Numbered from the stretch's first letter, positions 32,777 through 40,982 are shown. The stretch: DNA of 40,982 nt from an uncultured Prevotellaceae bacterium (GCA_900318645.1 ONLH01000034.1:1-40982); one strand, 5' to 3'. Numbers and translations: made by a program. The notes: generated from the sequence alone by a model not told the origin.

Positions 32777-33427
32777 GTGCTTGTTAGTGCGGAGCTGGAA
32801 GGAGCGCAGGGTGTAGAGTTTATCGCCGTCTGAGAGTCCGATAGAGAAATCGGCAGTGCCGTTCTTCAACTTCTTGGTGGCGACGATTTCACTCTGATAG
32901 CGCACGGCCTTTCCTGGTCCCAATTCCTTGACGATGGCCGTGGGGGAAAGGTATATTTCCTTGGTACCTGACACGGTAATTACGGGAGCGATATCATAGA
33001 CATAGTCCCTGCCCGTATTACGGATGATGAACACCAGCCTGGCGTGCTCGTTGGCATCCAGAGCACGGTTATTATTCTCGTCAACAAAACGCATATCCGC
33101 TATCTCGATGTTGTAATAGGGGCTATAGGCATTGTTTTGACGGTAATCATCCATGCCGTATTCATAGTAGTAGTCCGACGAGCGGTAGTTGCCGTCATCG
33201 GTCTTAGGCGCAGTGGCTGCAGCACCAATGATGCCGCCGACTGCCATACCCACCACAGTACCCAAGTCGCTGCCTCGACGACCGTCGGAAATGCCACCGA
33301 TGGCCGAGCCAAACATACCGCCGATAGATGCTCCCGTGGCTGCGCCATAGAACTGATTCATTGATTGGCAACTCGACAGCATCAAGACCGAAACCATCAG
33401 GCAAGCAAAAACAGTTTTCTTATTCAT
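32774..33427 (-). CDS. Glycine-zipper lipoprotein
   Basis: 217 residues. The signal peptide ends in the lipobox LSSC (MNKKTVFACLMVSVLMLSSC). Residues 27-75 are Gly/Ala-rich helices (YGAATGASIGGMFGSAIGGI; LGTVVGMAVGGIIGAAAT), a glycine-zipper membrane-insertion motif. A Tyr-rich linker (SSDYYYEYGMDDYRQNN) leads to a soluble beta-rich C-terminal domain (IEIADMRFVDENNNRALD; LVFIIRNTGRDYVYDIAP). The domain order suggests anchoring or insertion in a membrane with a periplasmic domain. The function is unknown. Its minus-strand terminator overlaps that of murI. Confidence 0.82.
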   Translation of the reverse strand: MNKKTVFACLMVSVLMLSSCQSMNQFYGAATGASIGGMFGSAIGGISDGRRGSDLGTVVGMAVGGIIGAAATAPKTDDGNYRSSDYYYEYGMDDYRQNNAYSPYYNIEIADMRFVDENNNRALDANEHARLVFIIRNTGRDYVYDIAPVITVSGTKEIYLSPTAIVKELGPGKAVRYQSEIVATKKLKNGTADFSIGLSDGDKLYTLRSFQLRTNKH

Positions 33428-33553
33428 CTTACTTATCTCAACTATTTTTAGTTATACAATTCACGGGATAAAGACCGCTGAATTAGATGTTTGCAAGAAT
33501 TGTGCCAAACGCTTTACTGAGGTTTGGGACGCGGCAAATAGGGTGAAAAAAGC

Positions 33554-33970
33554 TTATTTCTTCTTGAAATCTGACGGCTTCAATAGAATCCGGGCACTTG
33601 TATCACTGCCTTTGGGCTTGAAAGAGAGTCTCATGGGGCGATCTTCTTTCACAAGCCTGGCGACAAAGTCCTCCCAAATCTCGCCAAATACCTCCATCTC
33701 TCTTACCCAAAGACGCCTCACATTGTCGGTATTATCAGTCAGCACCGACATGAACGGGCCTAGCGAAGCAGGTATCTGAAGTTCAACCACAACGATGTCT
33801 CCGGCCTCAGCAAACGACAGCAAAGTCCAATGCTCTCCTGACTGGATAGGGCACTCGGCATTGAGCCTGGCAACATAGGTTTCAAAATCCTCATCCTCCA
33901 CTTCCTGGGCATAGCCACACAACGGAATTGACAAGGCGAGGACAATGAGTAGCAGGCCTAACTTTTTCAT
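33554..33970 (-). CDS. Secreted hypothetical protein
   Basis: 138 residues from MKKLGLLLI; an ATG at 33973 is equally possible. The signal peptide is MKKLGLLLIVLALSIPLCGY, with cleavage near AQ. The mature part is acidic at first (EVEDEDFETY), then beta/alpha mixed (WTLLSFAEAGDIVVVELQIP; FMSVLTDNTDNVRRLWVREM), and ends in a basic KPSDFKKK. No family is recognised. It follows the TerB-like gene by about 10 nt on the same strand, so they probably form an operon. Confidence 0.7.
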   Translation of the reverse strand: MKKLGLLLIVLALSIPLCGYAQEVEDEDFETYVARLNAECPIQSGEHWTLLSFAEAGDIVVVELQIPASLGPFMSVLTDNTDNVRRLWVREMEVFGEIWEDFVARLVKEDRPMRLSFKPKGSDTSARILLKPSDFKKK

Positions 33971-33979
33971 CATGTCCAA

Positions 33980-34372
33980 TCAACAAGACGAAGCCTCGGC
34001 ATCAAGGCTGTCAATCACACCGGCAATCATGCCGTCAACGATACTGCCACGATAGCCCAATGCCATCGCATAGAGCTTGCAGATGGCGAGTTCCTGCTCA
34101 TCGAGTTCGCCGTCAACCATCATCATGGCTACCATGTCACGCAGGTAGGCAAGCTTGGTTTCTTCATCCTCAGGCAGGGTGATATTCACACTGTCGGGAT
34201 TCTCAATGACGTTGTTAAACTCTTCAGGAGTAATGTTTTCACGCGATGCTACGGCAAGCAGCACAGCGAGTTCCGAGTCGGTGAAACGTTCATCGGCAGT
34301 AGCGAGCATCACCAGGTTCTTGAGTTGCCCCAGTCGCTGCTGATCGTTGATGTTTTCTTTCTTTGAGTCCAT
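33980..34372 (-). CDS. TerB-like helical protein
   Basis: 130 residues, cytosolic. Two half-repeats typical of the TerB fold each have an acidic loop: LKNLVMLATADERFTDSELA (about 17-36) and LRDMVAMMMVDGELDEQELA (about 77-96). The D-G-E-L-D-E loop resembles the metal-binding site of TerB-family proteins. It is the first gene before a small secreted protein. Tellurite resistance should not be inferred, because TerB-like domains occur in many contexts. Confidence 0.78.
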   Translation of the reverse strand: MDSKKENINDQQRLGQLKNLVMLATADERFTDSELAVLLAVASRENITPEEFNNVIENPDSVNITLPEDEETKLAYLRDMVAMMMVDGELDEQELAICKLYAMALGYRGSIVDGMIAGVIDSLDAEASSC

Positions 34373-34394
34373 ATTAACTGAAATTTATTTTGGG

Positions 34395-34432
34395 CAAAGA
34401 TAGTGTTTTTTCACGAAGAAGGTGTAATTTTG
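34395..34432. promoter_or_regulatory. Divergent promoters of TerB-like and small TPR genes
   Basis: Minus strand: TATCTTTG (34395-34402), 22 nt before the TerB-like start. Plus strand: TAATTTTG (34425-34432), 22 nt before the small TPR start. Confidence 0.55.
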
Positions 34433-34454
34433 CCACCATAAACAACAAAATAAT

Positions 34455-34739
34455 ATGAAAACCATACAAGAGATCAAAGATATGCTCTCCCGCAGTGAGG
34501 GAGACGCAGCGCTTGAGGCTGCAAACGAGATTGTTGAGAACAAGAGTGTCAGCCGTGAGATGCTGGCCAATGCCTATTACCTGCGCGGCAACGCCTATCG
34601 CCAGAACGGCAATATCCGCATGGCCCTCAACAGCTACCTAGAAGCCATGGAAATCGATCCCGATGGTCCCGCCGCCGAGGCCTACCGCCACCTGCAGGAG
34701 CTTCTTGATTTCTATAACAAGGATTACTACAACCCATAG
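34455..34739 (+). CDS. Small tetratricopeptide repeat protein
   Basis: 94 residues, cytosolic. Residues 12-66 form about two TPR-like helical hairpins (GDAALEAANEIVENKSVSRE; NAYYLRGNAYRQNGNIRMAL; NSYLEAMEIDPDGPAAEAYR). It ends in LLDFYNKDYYNP. The ATG at 34455 follows its promoter by 22 nt. It stands alone, convergent with a lipoprotein gene. Likely a small binding adaptor; its partner is unknown. Confidence 0.85.
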   Translation: MKTIQEIKDMLSRSEGDAALEAANEIVENKSVSREMLANAYYLRGNAYRQNGNIRMALNSYLEAMEIDPDGPAAEAYRHLQELLDFYNKDYYNP

Positions 34740-34744
34740 GTCGC

Positions 34745-35224
34745 CTAATGCTTCATGTGCTTGAGCACCTCGGCTTTATCAACAACGACCCATACGGTAT
34801 CTACCACGCGTCCTTGACGGCTACCCATCTGACGTAAGGGATTGGCGAAATCTTTGTCTAGTACCTCAACGTCATCGATAAAATAATCCGTCTCACCACG
34901 GTTATTGAAAACGTTCTTGAAGCCCCACACAGCGTGGTACTTGAGTTTAACTTTCCATCCCTCGACTTGCGCCTGATAGAGCACCTGCACGAGCGAGTCC
35001 TGATCGTTGCGGTCATTGTCAAACGAGAACTGGAAAGGTTCACCGCTCGTATTCATACCCGTTTGGGTCAAGTTCATCCGGCCTTCCCATGAATCCCAGA
35101 AGACGCCTTTCTTGGTAAACTCAATCAAGTTGCCCACTTTCTCACCCACTGAGTAATTCTCCTTACATCCCGTGAAGGCTACCATCAACACGCCAAAGAT
35201 TGCTACATACAATAATCGTTTCAT
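34745..35224 (-). CDS. Hypothetical lipoprotein
   Basis: 159 residues from MKRLLYVAI; the frame opens at 35245. The signal peptide ends in the lipobox FTGC (VLMVAFTGC), then KENYS. The mature part has GEKVGNLIEFTKKGVFWDSW and EGRMNLTQTG, then a polar region ending in a basic tail (KAEVLKHMKH). I recall conserved Bacteroidales lipoproteins with the GxRxGxLxxFTKKGxxxKSWEG pattern, but the function is unknown. It is probably attached to a membrane facing the periplasm. Confidence 0.75.
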   Translation of the reverse strand: MKRLLYVAIFGVLMVAFTGCKENYSVGEKVGNLIEFTKKGVFWDSWEGRMNLTQTGMNTSGEPFQFSFDNDRNDQDSLVQVLYQAQVEGWKVKLKYHAVWGFKNVFNNRGETDYFIDDVEVLDKDFANPLRQMGSRQGRVVDTVWVVVDKAEVLKHMKH

Positions 35225-35315
35225 CATCACTTGGTTAAAGGTCACTTTATCATGAGTTTAACTGCAAAAGTCATGCCATCATGAGCAAGCGGCTTATCGC
35301 ATGATAGCTCATCAA

Positions 35316-35879
35316 TTATTTACGGCAATTCTTCTGGTGAGTCTTGAGGAGTTTAACAGCTTGGCCATAGGGACTGGTGGTGACGCTAACAAAATAAGCG
35401 GCCATCGTAGTGGTGTAGGTGTTCTTGTAGTAACCTTTCTTAAAAAGTTCCTCATCGGTAAAGCTGTCGGCAAGACGCAGCATTTCTTCTTGTGTCTGCT
35501 GCAGCCGGCTTTGGGCTTCCTCAAGCGTTGTGCCCTGGTGTTTCTCGACCAGCATCTTGTCCATCTCATGGTAGTTGCGGCGATATTCATCGGGCAGATA
35601 GTCCCTGGGGTGGCCGTCACGGATGTTCTGCACAAACTCGCGCATAAGCACTTGCCACTCGTGCAGGTGAATGAGCAGGTCACGCAGGCAACGGTCATAT
35701 TGCCAGCGCACGCCGCACTTCTTGGGATCGGCTGTAAAATCAAATGTAGCAGCCTTTTCTTCATCGCTCATCTTAGCGATCTGGTCACACAATTTGGCAT
35801 ATCCATCGGCAATGGATGCCAACAATTCTTGTTTATTAGTCGGGTTAGCCAAAACTATCAGGATTAAATGATTAAACAA
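35316..35879 (-). CDS. ClbS/DfsB family four-helix bundle protein
   Basis: 187 residues as drawn from the ATG at 35879. The family normally begins near PTNKQELL, and an in-frame TTG at 35850-35852 would give (M)ANPTNKQELLASI, removing nine residues. The protein shows the DUF1706 pattern: RDLLIHLHEWQVLMREF (about 67-83) and PDEYRRNYHEMDKML (about 96-110). ClbS protects E. coli from colibactin, but most relatives are uncharacterised and the resistance function should not be transferred. Confidence 0.82.
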   Translation of the reverse strand: MFNHLILIVLANPTNKQELLASIADGYAKLCDQIAKMSDEEKAATFDFTADPKKCGVRWQYDRCLRDLLIHLHEWQVLMREFVQNIRDGHPRDYLPDEYRRNYHEMDKMLVEKHQGTTLEEAQSRLQQTQEEMLRLADSFTDEELFKKGYYKNTYTTTMAAYFVSVTTSPYGQAVKLLKTHQKNCRK

Positions 35880-35961
35880 TATTCTACAAACTTCGGCAAA
35901 TATATAAAGAATAGTTTAACAAAATGATTCTAGAACTCATCCTTCTTACCTTTTTCATCAA

Positions 35962-36005
35962 AAAAACTGCCGCTTGCCGGTCCTCACAGGGAACCGACAA
36001 GCGGC
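35962..36005 (-). terminator. Terminator of the dockerin/FISUMP gene
   Basis: GCCGCTTG (35969-35976) pairs with CAAGCGGC (35998-36005), with an inner CGGT/ACCG stem. On the minus strand the stem is followed by seven T residues, 37 nt past the stop at 36043. Confidence 0.8.
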
Positions 36006-36042
36006 AAAATACGTTATTTCTCAGTTTGAAAAGAGAGATTGA

Positions 36043-37530
36043 TTACTCAACAACACGCACGGCGCGCACGGTACACCCCATAAAGCGGCTGCTGCCATTC
36101 AATTTTGCCAAATCTGAAGCAAAATAAAGGTTGTTGGCGTTCGTCGGGAAGTAATTGTCCGGCTCAAGGAAACCCATAGAGCTTGACCAATAGTAGCCTT
36201 TCACTCCGATGCTATACTTTGCACTTTCTCCAGCTGCGGGCAAGAAAATTGAGTTACCGTTAGGACCAGTGACCTGATAACCGTTCACGCCATTCAGCTG
36301 AGTCCACTCCCAAGTGCAGTTTTCAACCAATTCTGTGATTTCATCCCTGGTCGGCATACGCCACTCCGGACCCATGTTGACAGTAGCGGCATCATCTTCA
36401 GGATCCAACTCGGTCTTGTTGTCAACCGCACCGTTAGTGCTATTGGTGTTGTACTTGATGTAATACATCTTTCCATCCTCAGTGTATGCCCACTTGTAAG
36501 TGCCGCCCGTATAGTCATCCTTGGGTTCAGTCTCGCCCCAAGCGAAGTAGCCACCGTAGCCTTCAGGCTGATTGGCGCCTACGTTGCACCTTGCCCACAG
36601 CGTGCCGTTGGGCAAGCCCAAGTCAATGTACTCCTCAGCGGGTGTGGGGTCGGGCCATTCATTACTCAACAGATAGTTAATCAGAGCCGTCACGTCCTTG
36701 ATGGTCACAGAGCCGTCAAAGTTGCAGTCGCCAGGCTCATAATCACTGGTCGGCTCCTCCCCTGGAACATACACTGGACGCACTGGATAACCGTAATTGC
36801 GGGAGGCATTGCCCTTTTGCTTAATTCCCGAACTAAAATATAACCTGAAAGCATTCATCGGCCTGTAGTTGTTCGCACTAGCGTAATAGAGTTCGCGCGT
36901 CCAATAGATGCCGTTCGTACCCACACTGCTGATATTAGCTCCACTACGTTGGCCGGCGGCGGGCAAGAACAATGTGTTCCCGTTGGGGCCGGTGAGCAGT
37001 CGACCTTTCACGCCGTTCAGTTCAGTCCACTGCCAAGTGCATTGATTAAGCAACTCATCTATCTGTGCAACAGAGGGTATACGCCAGTTGGATCCCCAGT
37101 TGACATATGCGGCATCATCTTCAGGATCCAGCTCGGTCTTGTTGTCAATTTCGCCATATTGGCTGTCGGTGTTGTACTTGCTGAAACGCAATGAACCATT
37201 CTCATAGTACACAAACGCGGTGGTTGCCCACGAATAGGTTTCCTTGTTGGGCACTGTCTCGCCCCAAGCGAAGTAGTCACCATAGTCCTCGGGGTTAATG
37301 GCTCCCAAGTTGTGCGTCGCCCACAGTGTACCGCTACCCAAGCCCAAATCAACGTATTCATCAACTTGTGTGGCGGGCCATTCATGAGTCAGCAGATAGT
37401 TAATCAGTGTAGTCACGTCGGCGATGGACACTTTGCCGTCACCATTCACATCTCCAGTCTGTGTTGCTGCTTTAGCACCGAAGGGAAATGCCATAGCCAG
37501 CAAAAGCATTAAAATAGATAATTTTTTCAT
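36043..37530 (-). CDS. Secreted protein with duplicated dockerin + FISUMP-like units
   Basis: 495 residues from MKKLSILML, with a signal peptide (LMLLLAMAFPFGAKA). The protein is a tandem duplication. Unit 1 (about 25-260) has a dockerin-like segment, GDVNGDGKVSIADVTTLINY, then EYVDLGLGSGTLWATHNLGA...YFAWGET...WRIPSVAQIDELL...LFLPAAGQR...GYPVRPVY. Unit 2 (about 270-495) repeats the order: GDCNFDGSVTIKDVTALINY, YIDLGLPNGTLWARCNVGA, YFAWGETEP, WRMPTRDEITELV, IFLPAAGES. The WRxP and FLPAAG motifs resemble the FISUMP/DUF1566 domains of secreted proteins. No sorting domain was seen. It is probably cell-surface or secreted. Confidence 0.82.
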   Translation of the reverse strand: MKKLSILMLLLAMAFPFGAKAATQTGDVNGDGKVSIADVTTLINYLLTHEWPATQVDEYVDLGLGSGTLWATHNLGAINPEDYGDYFAWGETVPNKETYSWATTAFVYYENGSLRFSKYNTDSQYGEIDNKTELDPEDDAAYVNWGSNWRIPSVAQIDELLNQCTWQWTELNGVKGRLLTGPNGNTLFLPAAGQRSGANISSVGTNGIYWTRELYYASANNYRPMNAFRLYFSSGIKQKGNASRNYGYPVRPVYVPGEEPTSDYEPGDCNFDGSVTIKDVTALINYLLSNEWPDPTPAEEYIDLGLPNGTLWARCNVGANQPEGYGGYFAWGETEPKDDYTGGTYKWAYTEDGKMYYIKYNTNSTNGAVDNKTELDPEDDAATVNMGPEWRMPTRDEITELVENCTWEWTQLNGVNGYQVTGPNGNSIFLPAAGESAKYSIGVKGYYWSSSMGFLEPDNYFPTNANNLYFASDLAKLNGSSRFMGCTVRAVRVVE

Positions 37531-37611
37531 TTCGGTTATGACGGGTTCTAAAATCATTTCACAGCCATCCAGAGGACAGAACCCTTTTATCACTCTGGAA
37601 TGACCATCTTA

Positions 37612-38859
37612 TTAATTATTCTCTTCTTCTAGGTCTTCGTAGGTCTGGAACAGGAAGTCGTTGTAGGGGAAGCGGGCGGTATGGACAGCCTTGGCTTTGT
37701 TGTACAACAACTTCTTGAGGGCGTCAATGTTCTGCTGCTTCTTGGCGCTGATGAAGACACAATTCTCACCCATGCGTGCCATCCAGGTCTCCTGGAGCTC
37801 CTCGAGAGGGATGTTCTCGCGCAGTCGGGGCGTGAGGTCGTCCTCGTCCTTGGGCACATGGGTGAACTGGTCAATCTTGTTGAAGACCATAATCATCTCC
37901 TTATCGCCGGCGTCGCACACCTCTTGGAGGGTGCGGTTCACGACTTCGATCTGCTCCTCGAACTGGGGATGCGAGATGTCCACGACATGCACTAGTACGT
38001 CGCTGTCACGCACTTCATCGAGGGTGCTCTTGAAGGATTCCACGAGGTGGGTCGGCAACTTGCGGATGAAGCCGACAGTATCCGTCAACAGGAAAGGCAA
38101 ATTGCCAATTACGACCTTGCGGACTGTGGTATCAAGGGTAGCAAACAGCTTATTCTCGGCAAACACTTCGCTCTTGCTCAGCACGTTCATCAGCGTGGAC
38201 TTGCCCACGTTAGTATAACCCACGAGGGCGATGCGGGTGAGCTTGCCACGGTTTTTGCGCTGGGTAATCTTCTGCTTGTCGAGCTGTGCCAGTTTCTCCT
38301 TGAGCAGGGAGATCTTGGTCTTGACGATACGGCGGTCGGTCTCAATCTGGGTCTCACCAGGGCCACGCATACCGATACCGCCTCGCTGACGTTCAAGGTG
38401 GGTCCACATACCCGTCAGTCGCGGCAGCAGATACTGGTACTGTGCCAACTCGACCTGCATCTTGGCGCTGGCAGTCTGGGCGCGCTTGGCGAATATGTCA
38501 AGAATGAGGCTCGTGCGGTCGAGCGTTTTGACCTTGACAGCCTTCTCGATAAAGGCGATCTGCTTGGGCGTGAGGTCATCGTCAAAGATGACCAAGCTGA
38601 TGTCGTTCTCCTCAACATAGGCGACAATCTCCTCCAGTTTACCCTTGCCAACGTAGGACGTGCTGTTGGGGCCGTCACATCGCTGCAGGAAAGTATGTAC
38701 AGTGACAGCACCAGCTGTCTCGGCAAGGAATTCTAGCTCATCGAGGTATTCCTTGGTCTTGGTCTCGCCTTGTTGGGGTGTAATCAGTCCCACGAGGATG
38801 GCGCGCTCCTCTTGTATGTCTATTTCGTTGATACGTTTGCTATCGTCTATAAGTCCCAT
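37612..38859 (-). CDS. hflX: GTPase HflX
   Basis: 415 residues. HflX binds the 50S subunit and helps split stalled or stressed ribosomes. The N-terminal domain (about 1-190) has LAETAGAVTVHTFLQR and SYVGKGKLEEI, then the linker GMWTHLERQRGGIGMRGPGE, a hallmark of the family. The GTPase part has G1 GYTNVGKST, G3 DTVGFIRKLP and G4 NKID, with ISAK near the C-terminus. It stands alone on the minus strand with its own promoter, divergent from the GH92 gene. Confidence 0.97.
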   Translation of the reverse strand: MGLIDDSKRINEIDIQEERAILVGLITPQQGETKTKEYLDELEFLAETAGAVTVHTFLQRCDGPNSTSYVGKGKLEEIVAYVEENDISLVIFDDDLTPKQIAFIEKAVKVKTLDRTSLILDIFAKRAQTASAKMQVELAQYQYLLPRLTGMWTHLERQRGGIGMRGPGETQIETDRRIVKTKISLLKEKLAQLDKQKITQRKNRGKLTRIALVGYTNVGKSTLMNVLSKSEVFAENKLFATLDTTVRKVVIGNLPFLLTDTVGFIRKLPTHLVESFKSTLDEVRDSDVLVHVVDISHPQFEEQIEVVNRTLQEVCDAGDKEMIMVFNKIDQFTHVPKDEDDLTPRLRENIPLEELQETWMARMGENCVFISAKKQQNIDALKKLLYNKAKAVHTARFPYNDFLFQTYEDLEEENN

Positions 38860-38884
38860 AGAGTCACATTTTTATTATTTGGGG

Positions 38885-38922
38885 CAAAATTACTAAAAAG
38901 TTGCGGTTTTTTTTTAATTTTG
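38885..38922. promoter_or_regulatory. Divergent promoters of hflX and the GH92 gene
   Basis: Minus strand: TAATTTTG (38885-38892), 25 nt before hflX. Plus strand: TAATTTTG (38915-38922), 108 nt before the GH92 start. No convincing -33 element was seen for either. Confidence 0.5.
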
Positions 38923-38930
38923 TCACCACA

Positions 38931-38992
38931 AAATTTGTGCAAGCCGAACGCAATGAGAGTGCACTCTCAATTGCTGTGGCACAGCCAAATTT
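38931..38992. repeat. Complex inverted repeat in the GH92 leader
   Basis: The centre is a perfect 16-bp palindrome, TGAGAGTGCACTCTCA (38954-38969), extended to GCAAT/ATTGC with one bulged A. GTGC (38937-38940) pairs with GCAC (38979-38982), and AAATTT lies at both outer ends. It directly follows the plus-strand -7 element. I recall related palindromic leaders scattered before genes in Bacteroidales genomes. Confidence 0.65.
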
Positions 38993-39030
38993 ATCCAAAT
39001 GTGAGAAACTAACTGCTACGCTATCAATTT

Positions 39031-40982
39031 ATGAAACAGACGATCTTACTCTTAGCTCTGTGGAGCTCATTGCTGCTCCAAGCCACCACAACCGATTACA
39101 CCCAATATGTCAATCCGTTTATCGGCACGCAGACCGATTCCACCGGCGCCTTGAGCGGCAGCACATTCCCCGGAGCCACGATGCCACAGGGAATGGTGCA
39201 GGTGAGTCCCGACACCGAACAGATGGTGACCTGGGATCCCTGCTCTGGCTATGACTACAACCGTGACAGCATCTACGCCATCTCCCACACCCACTTGAGC
39301 GGCACGGGCTGTACTGACCTGTTTGACATCTCGCTCATGCCAGTGACCTGGAATGTGACTCGCCCAGGATACTATTGGGTTGTACTTCAGGAAAGCGGAG
39401 TAAAAGCCGAGCTCAGCGCTACTACCCGTACTGGCATCCACCGCTATACTTTCCCTCAAGGGAAGCCGCAACAGATCATTCTTGACCTCGACCATTCCAC
39501 CTTTCGCGGCCAGGCCTATTATAGCGGACGCCGCAGTTATGACATCATCCAAGCCCAGCTCCGCCTTGTCGATGACCAAACGGTGGAAGGCTACCGCGTC
39601 ATCACCGGCTGGGCCAAGCTGCGCAAAGTCTATTTCCGCGCCGAATTTTCCCGTCCCATTACCGGGCACCTGCTCATGGACGGCACGCGCACAGTGGGCG
39701 ATGCTACGGTCATCAACGGGCGCACGCTGCGCTGCGCCCTGTCGTTTGACACTGCAGGTGATAGTCAATTGACGGTCAAGGTCGCCCTCTCGGCGGTCGA
39801 TATCGACGGAGCACGTCGAAACCTCGCCGCCGAAGCCCAAGGCTGGGATTTTGACCAATATGTCCGTCAAGCCCACGACGAGTGGCAGCGTCAGCTGTCA
39901 TGCATCGATATTGACGGCACTGAGGAACAAAAGCAAATCTTCTACACCGGACTCTACCATGTGTTGTTGCAGCCCAACACCATGAGCGATGTCGATGGCC
40001 GATACATGGACACCAACTACGAGATACACCAGATGCCCAAAGGCCAGAGTTACCACTCCACATTCTCGCTGTGGGACACCTTCCGCGCCGCGCATCCGCT
40101 TTACCTCTTGCTCAAACCCGACCTGGCGGCACAGTTTGTGAACGACATGTTGCGCCATCACGACACCTATGGCTACCTGCCCATCTGGGACCTGTGGGGA
40201 CAAGAGAACTACTGCATGATAGGCAACCATGCCATCCCGGTCATCGCCGATGCCATACTCGCCGACCTGCCTGGCATCGATGTTGAGAAAGCCTATCGAG
40301 CAATGGTCGAGAGCAGCACAAGGCCACACACCAACTCGCCGTTTGACCTGTGGGAAAAACTGGGCTACATGCCCTGCAACAGGCAAGGATCTTCGGTTTC
40401 CATCACACTGGAGCAGGCATTTGATGACTGGTGCGTCGCTGCCGTTGCCAAGCACCTGGGGCACAAAGACGACTATCATCACTTTGCCCAGAGGGCGACT
40501 TACTATAAAAACCTGTTTGATGAAAAAACAGGGTTCTTCAGAGCACGTGACGACAAGGGGCAATGGGCAGAGCCATTTGATCCGCTCAGCTATGAGGACA
40601 ACAGCTTCATTGAGGGGAACGCCTGGCAATACCTGTGGTTTGTGCCTCATGCACCCGAGCAATTCATCGAGCTTATGGGTGGCAAGAAAACATTTCTGAA
40701 AAAATTAGATGAGAATTTCAGCCTCACTACCGTCAACCGTGAGACTAACGGCAATGCCTCGGCGTTTATCGGCCAGTATGCCCACGGTAACGAACCCAGC
40801 CACCACACCGTCTATTTCTACAACTACGCCGGTCGCCCTTGGCGCACTCAAGAACTGGTCAACCAAGTGCGCTCCGAATTCTATAATGCCACTCCAGCAG
40901 GCTATGCCGGCAACGATGACTGCGGACAGATGTCGGCGTGGTACATTTTCTCGGCATTAGGCTTCTATCCCTTCAATGCGGG
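39031..40982 (+). CDS. GH92 family alpha-mannosidase (partial, 3' end off window)
   Basis: 650 residues are visible, from MKQTILLLALWSSLLLQATT (signal peptide) to the right edge. GH92 enzymes are calcium-dependent exo-alpha-mannosidases that trim host or yeast mannans; full members are about 740 residues, so roughly 90 are missing. Diagnostic text includes YVNPFIGTQ, STFPGATMPQGMVQVSPDT, ISHTHLSGTGC and SYHSTFSLWDTFRAAHPLY (residues about 340-358). Near the catalytic centre are LPIWDLWGQENYCMIGNHAI and PVIADAIL, with the probable acid Glu in QEN. The probable base region GNDDCGQMSAWYIFSALGFY is at about residues 627-646. Its promoter and palindromic leader lie upstream. Linkage specificity cannot be read from the sequence. 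Confidence 0.95.
   Translation, partial: MKQTILLLALWSSLLLQATTTDYTQYVNPFIGTQTDSTGALSGSTFPGATMPQGMVQVSPDTEQMVTWDPCSGYDYNRDSIYAISHTHLSGTGCTDLFDISLMPVTWNVTRPGYYWVVLQESGVKAELSATTRTGIHRYTFPQGKPQQIILDLDHSTFRGQAYYSGRRSYDIIQAQLRLVDDQTVEGYRVITGWAKLRKVYFRAEFSRPITGHLLMDGTRTVGDATVINGRTLRCALSFDTAGDSQLTVKVALSAVDIDGARRNLAAEAQGWDFDQYVRQAHDEWQRQLSCIDIDGTEEQKQIFYTGLYHVLLQPNTMSDVDGRYMDTNYEIHQMPKGQSYHSTFSLWDTFRAAHPLYLLLKPDLAAQFVNDMLRHHDTYGYLPIWDLWGQENYCMIGNHAIPVIADAILADLPGIDVEKAYRAMVESSTRPHTNSPFDLWEKLGYMPCNRQGSSVSITLEQAFDDWCVAAVAKHLGHKDDYHHFAQRATYYKNLFDEKTGFFRARDDKGQWAEPFDPLSYEDNSFIEGNAWQYLWFVPHAPEQFIELMGGKKTFLKKLDENFSLTTVNRETNGNASAFIGQYAHGNEPSHHTVYFYNYAGRPWRTQELVNQVRSEFYNATPAGYAGNDDCGQMSAWYIFSALGFYPFNA

Noticed and set aside
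33980-34372. Tellurite-resistance gene
   Set aside because: Only a TerB-like fold is visible, and no other ter genes are nearby.
35316-35879. Colibactin self-protection gene
   Set aside because: Similarity is at family level only, and no colibactin or other genotoxin genes are present.
35924-36127. 67-residue plus-strand frame
   Set aside because: It covers the terminator and the 3' end of the dockerin/FISUMP gene and has no independent support.
39067-40662. Minus-strand frames of 269 and 254 residues near the right edge
   Set aside because: They lie opposite the GH92 mannosidase, whose family motifs are clear throughout.

Overview
The window looks like a chromosome segment of a gut Bacteroidales bacterium (Muribaculaceae- or Prevotella-like). 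Evidence: many promoters of the Bacteroidetes type (TTTG, about 20 nt, then TAnnTTTG), almost no Shine-Dalgarno sequences, and typical families such as PorT-type barrels, a LysM/periplasmic-binding fusion, a WG-repeat lipoprotein, dockerin-tailed surface proteins, DUF3109 and GH92. No tRNA, rRNA, CRISPR array or insertion sequence was recognised.

Bases 1 to about 6,600 are one end of a prophage or phage-derived element whose other end lies off the left edge. On the minus strand are a partial tail-like protein (LamG-like segment) and, directly upstream in the same reading frame, a tyrosine recombinase. Divergent from these is a tightly overlapping plus-strand lysis cassette: two small membrane proteins including a holin, a T7-lysozyme-like amidase, a one-helix protein, and a protein with an N-terminal helix and a beta-rich, outer-membrane-like C-terminus. 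A terminator follows, then a promoter with two palindromic operators driving two unknown small genes and a Cro/C1-type HTH protein. A second tyrosine recombinase, the probable integrase, closes the element and has three repeated candidate arm sites before its start.

Bases 6,796 to about 19,875 are conserved core genes. A TPR protein is followed at once by dnaG. Next come a LysM/periplasmic-binding protein with an overlapping outer-membrane barrel, gyrA, an exported TPR protein and, convergently, dnaA. The dnaG-gyrA-dnaA grouping places three replication genes within 11 kb. The AT-rich region upstream of dnaA is a weak origin candidate.

Bases 20,297 to 27,573 hold an MlaD/MCE lipid-transport protein, aroE, comEC, a WG-repeat lipoprotein, the queuosine genes queD and queE, and rplS.

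Bases 27,723 to 40,982 hold a CotH-dockerin protein with a DUF3109 protein, cdaA with folP (c-di-AMP synthesis and folate), murI, a glycine-zipper lipoprotein, a TerB-like/secreted protein pair, a small TPR protein, a lipoprotein, a ClbS/DfsB-like protein, a surface protein made of two dockerin+FISUMP-like units, hflX, and a GH92 mannosidase cut by the right edge.

The most unusual material is in the phage segment: the candidate outer-membrane-inserting spanin, the paired operators, the duplicated leaders and the recombinase/tail arrangement. Palindromic repeats in several leaders also stand out.
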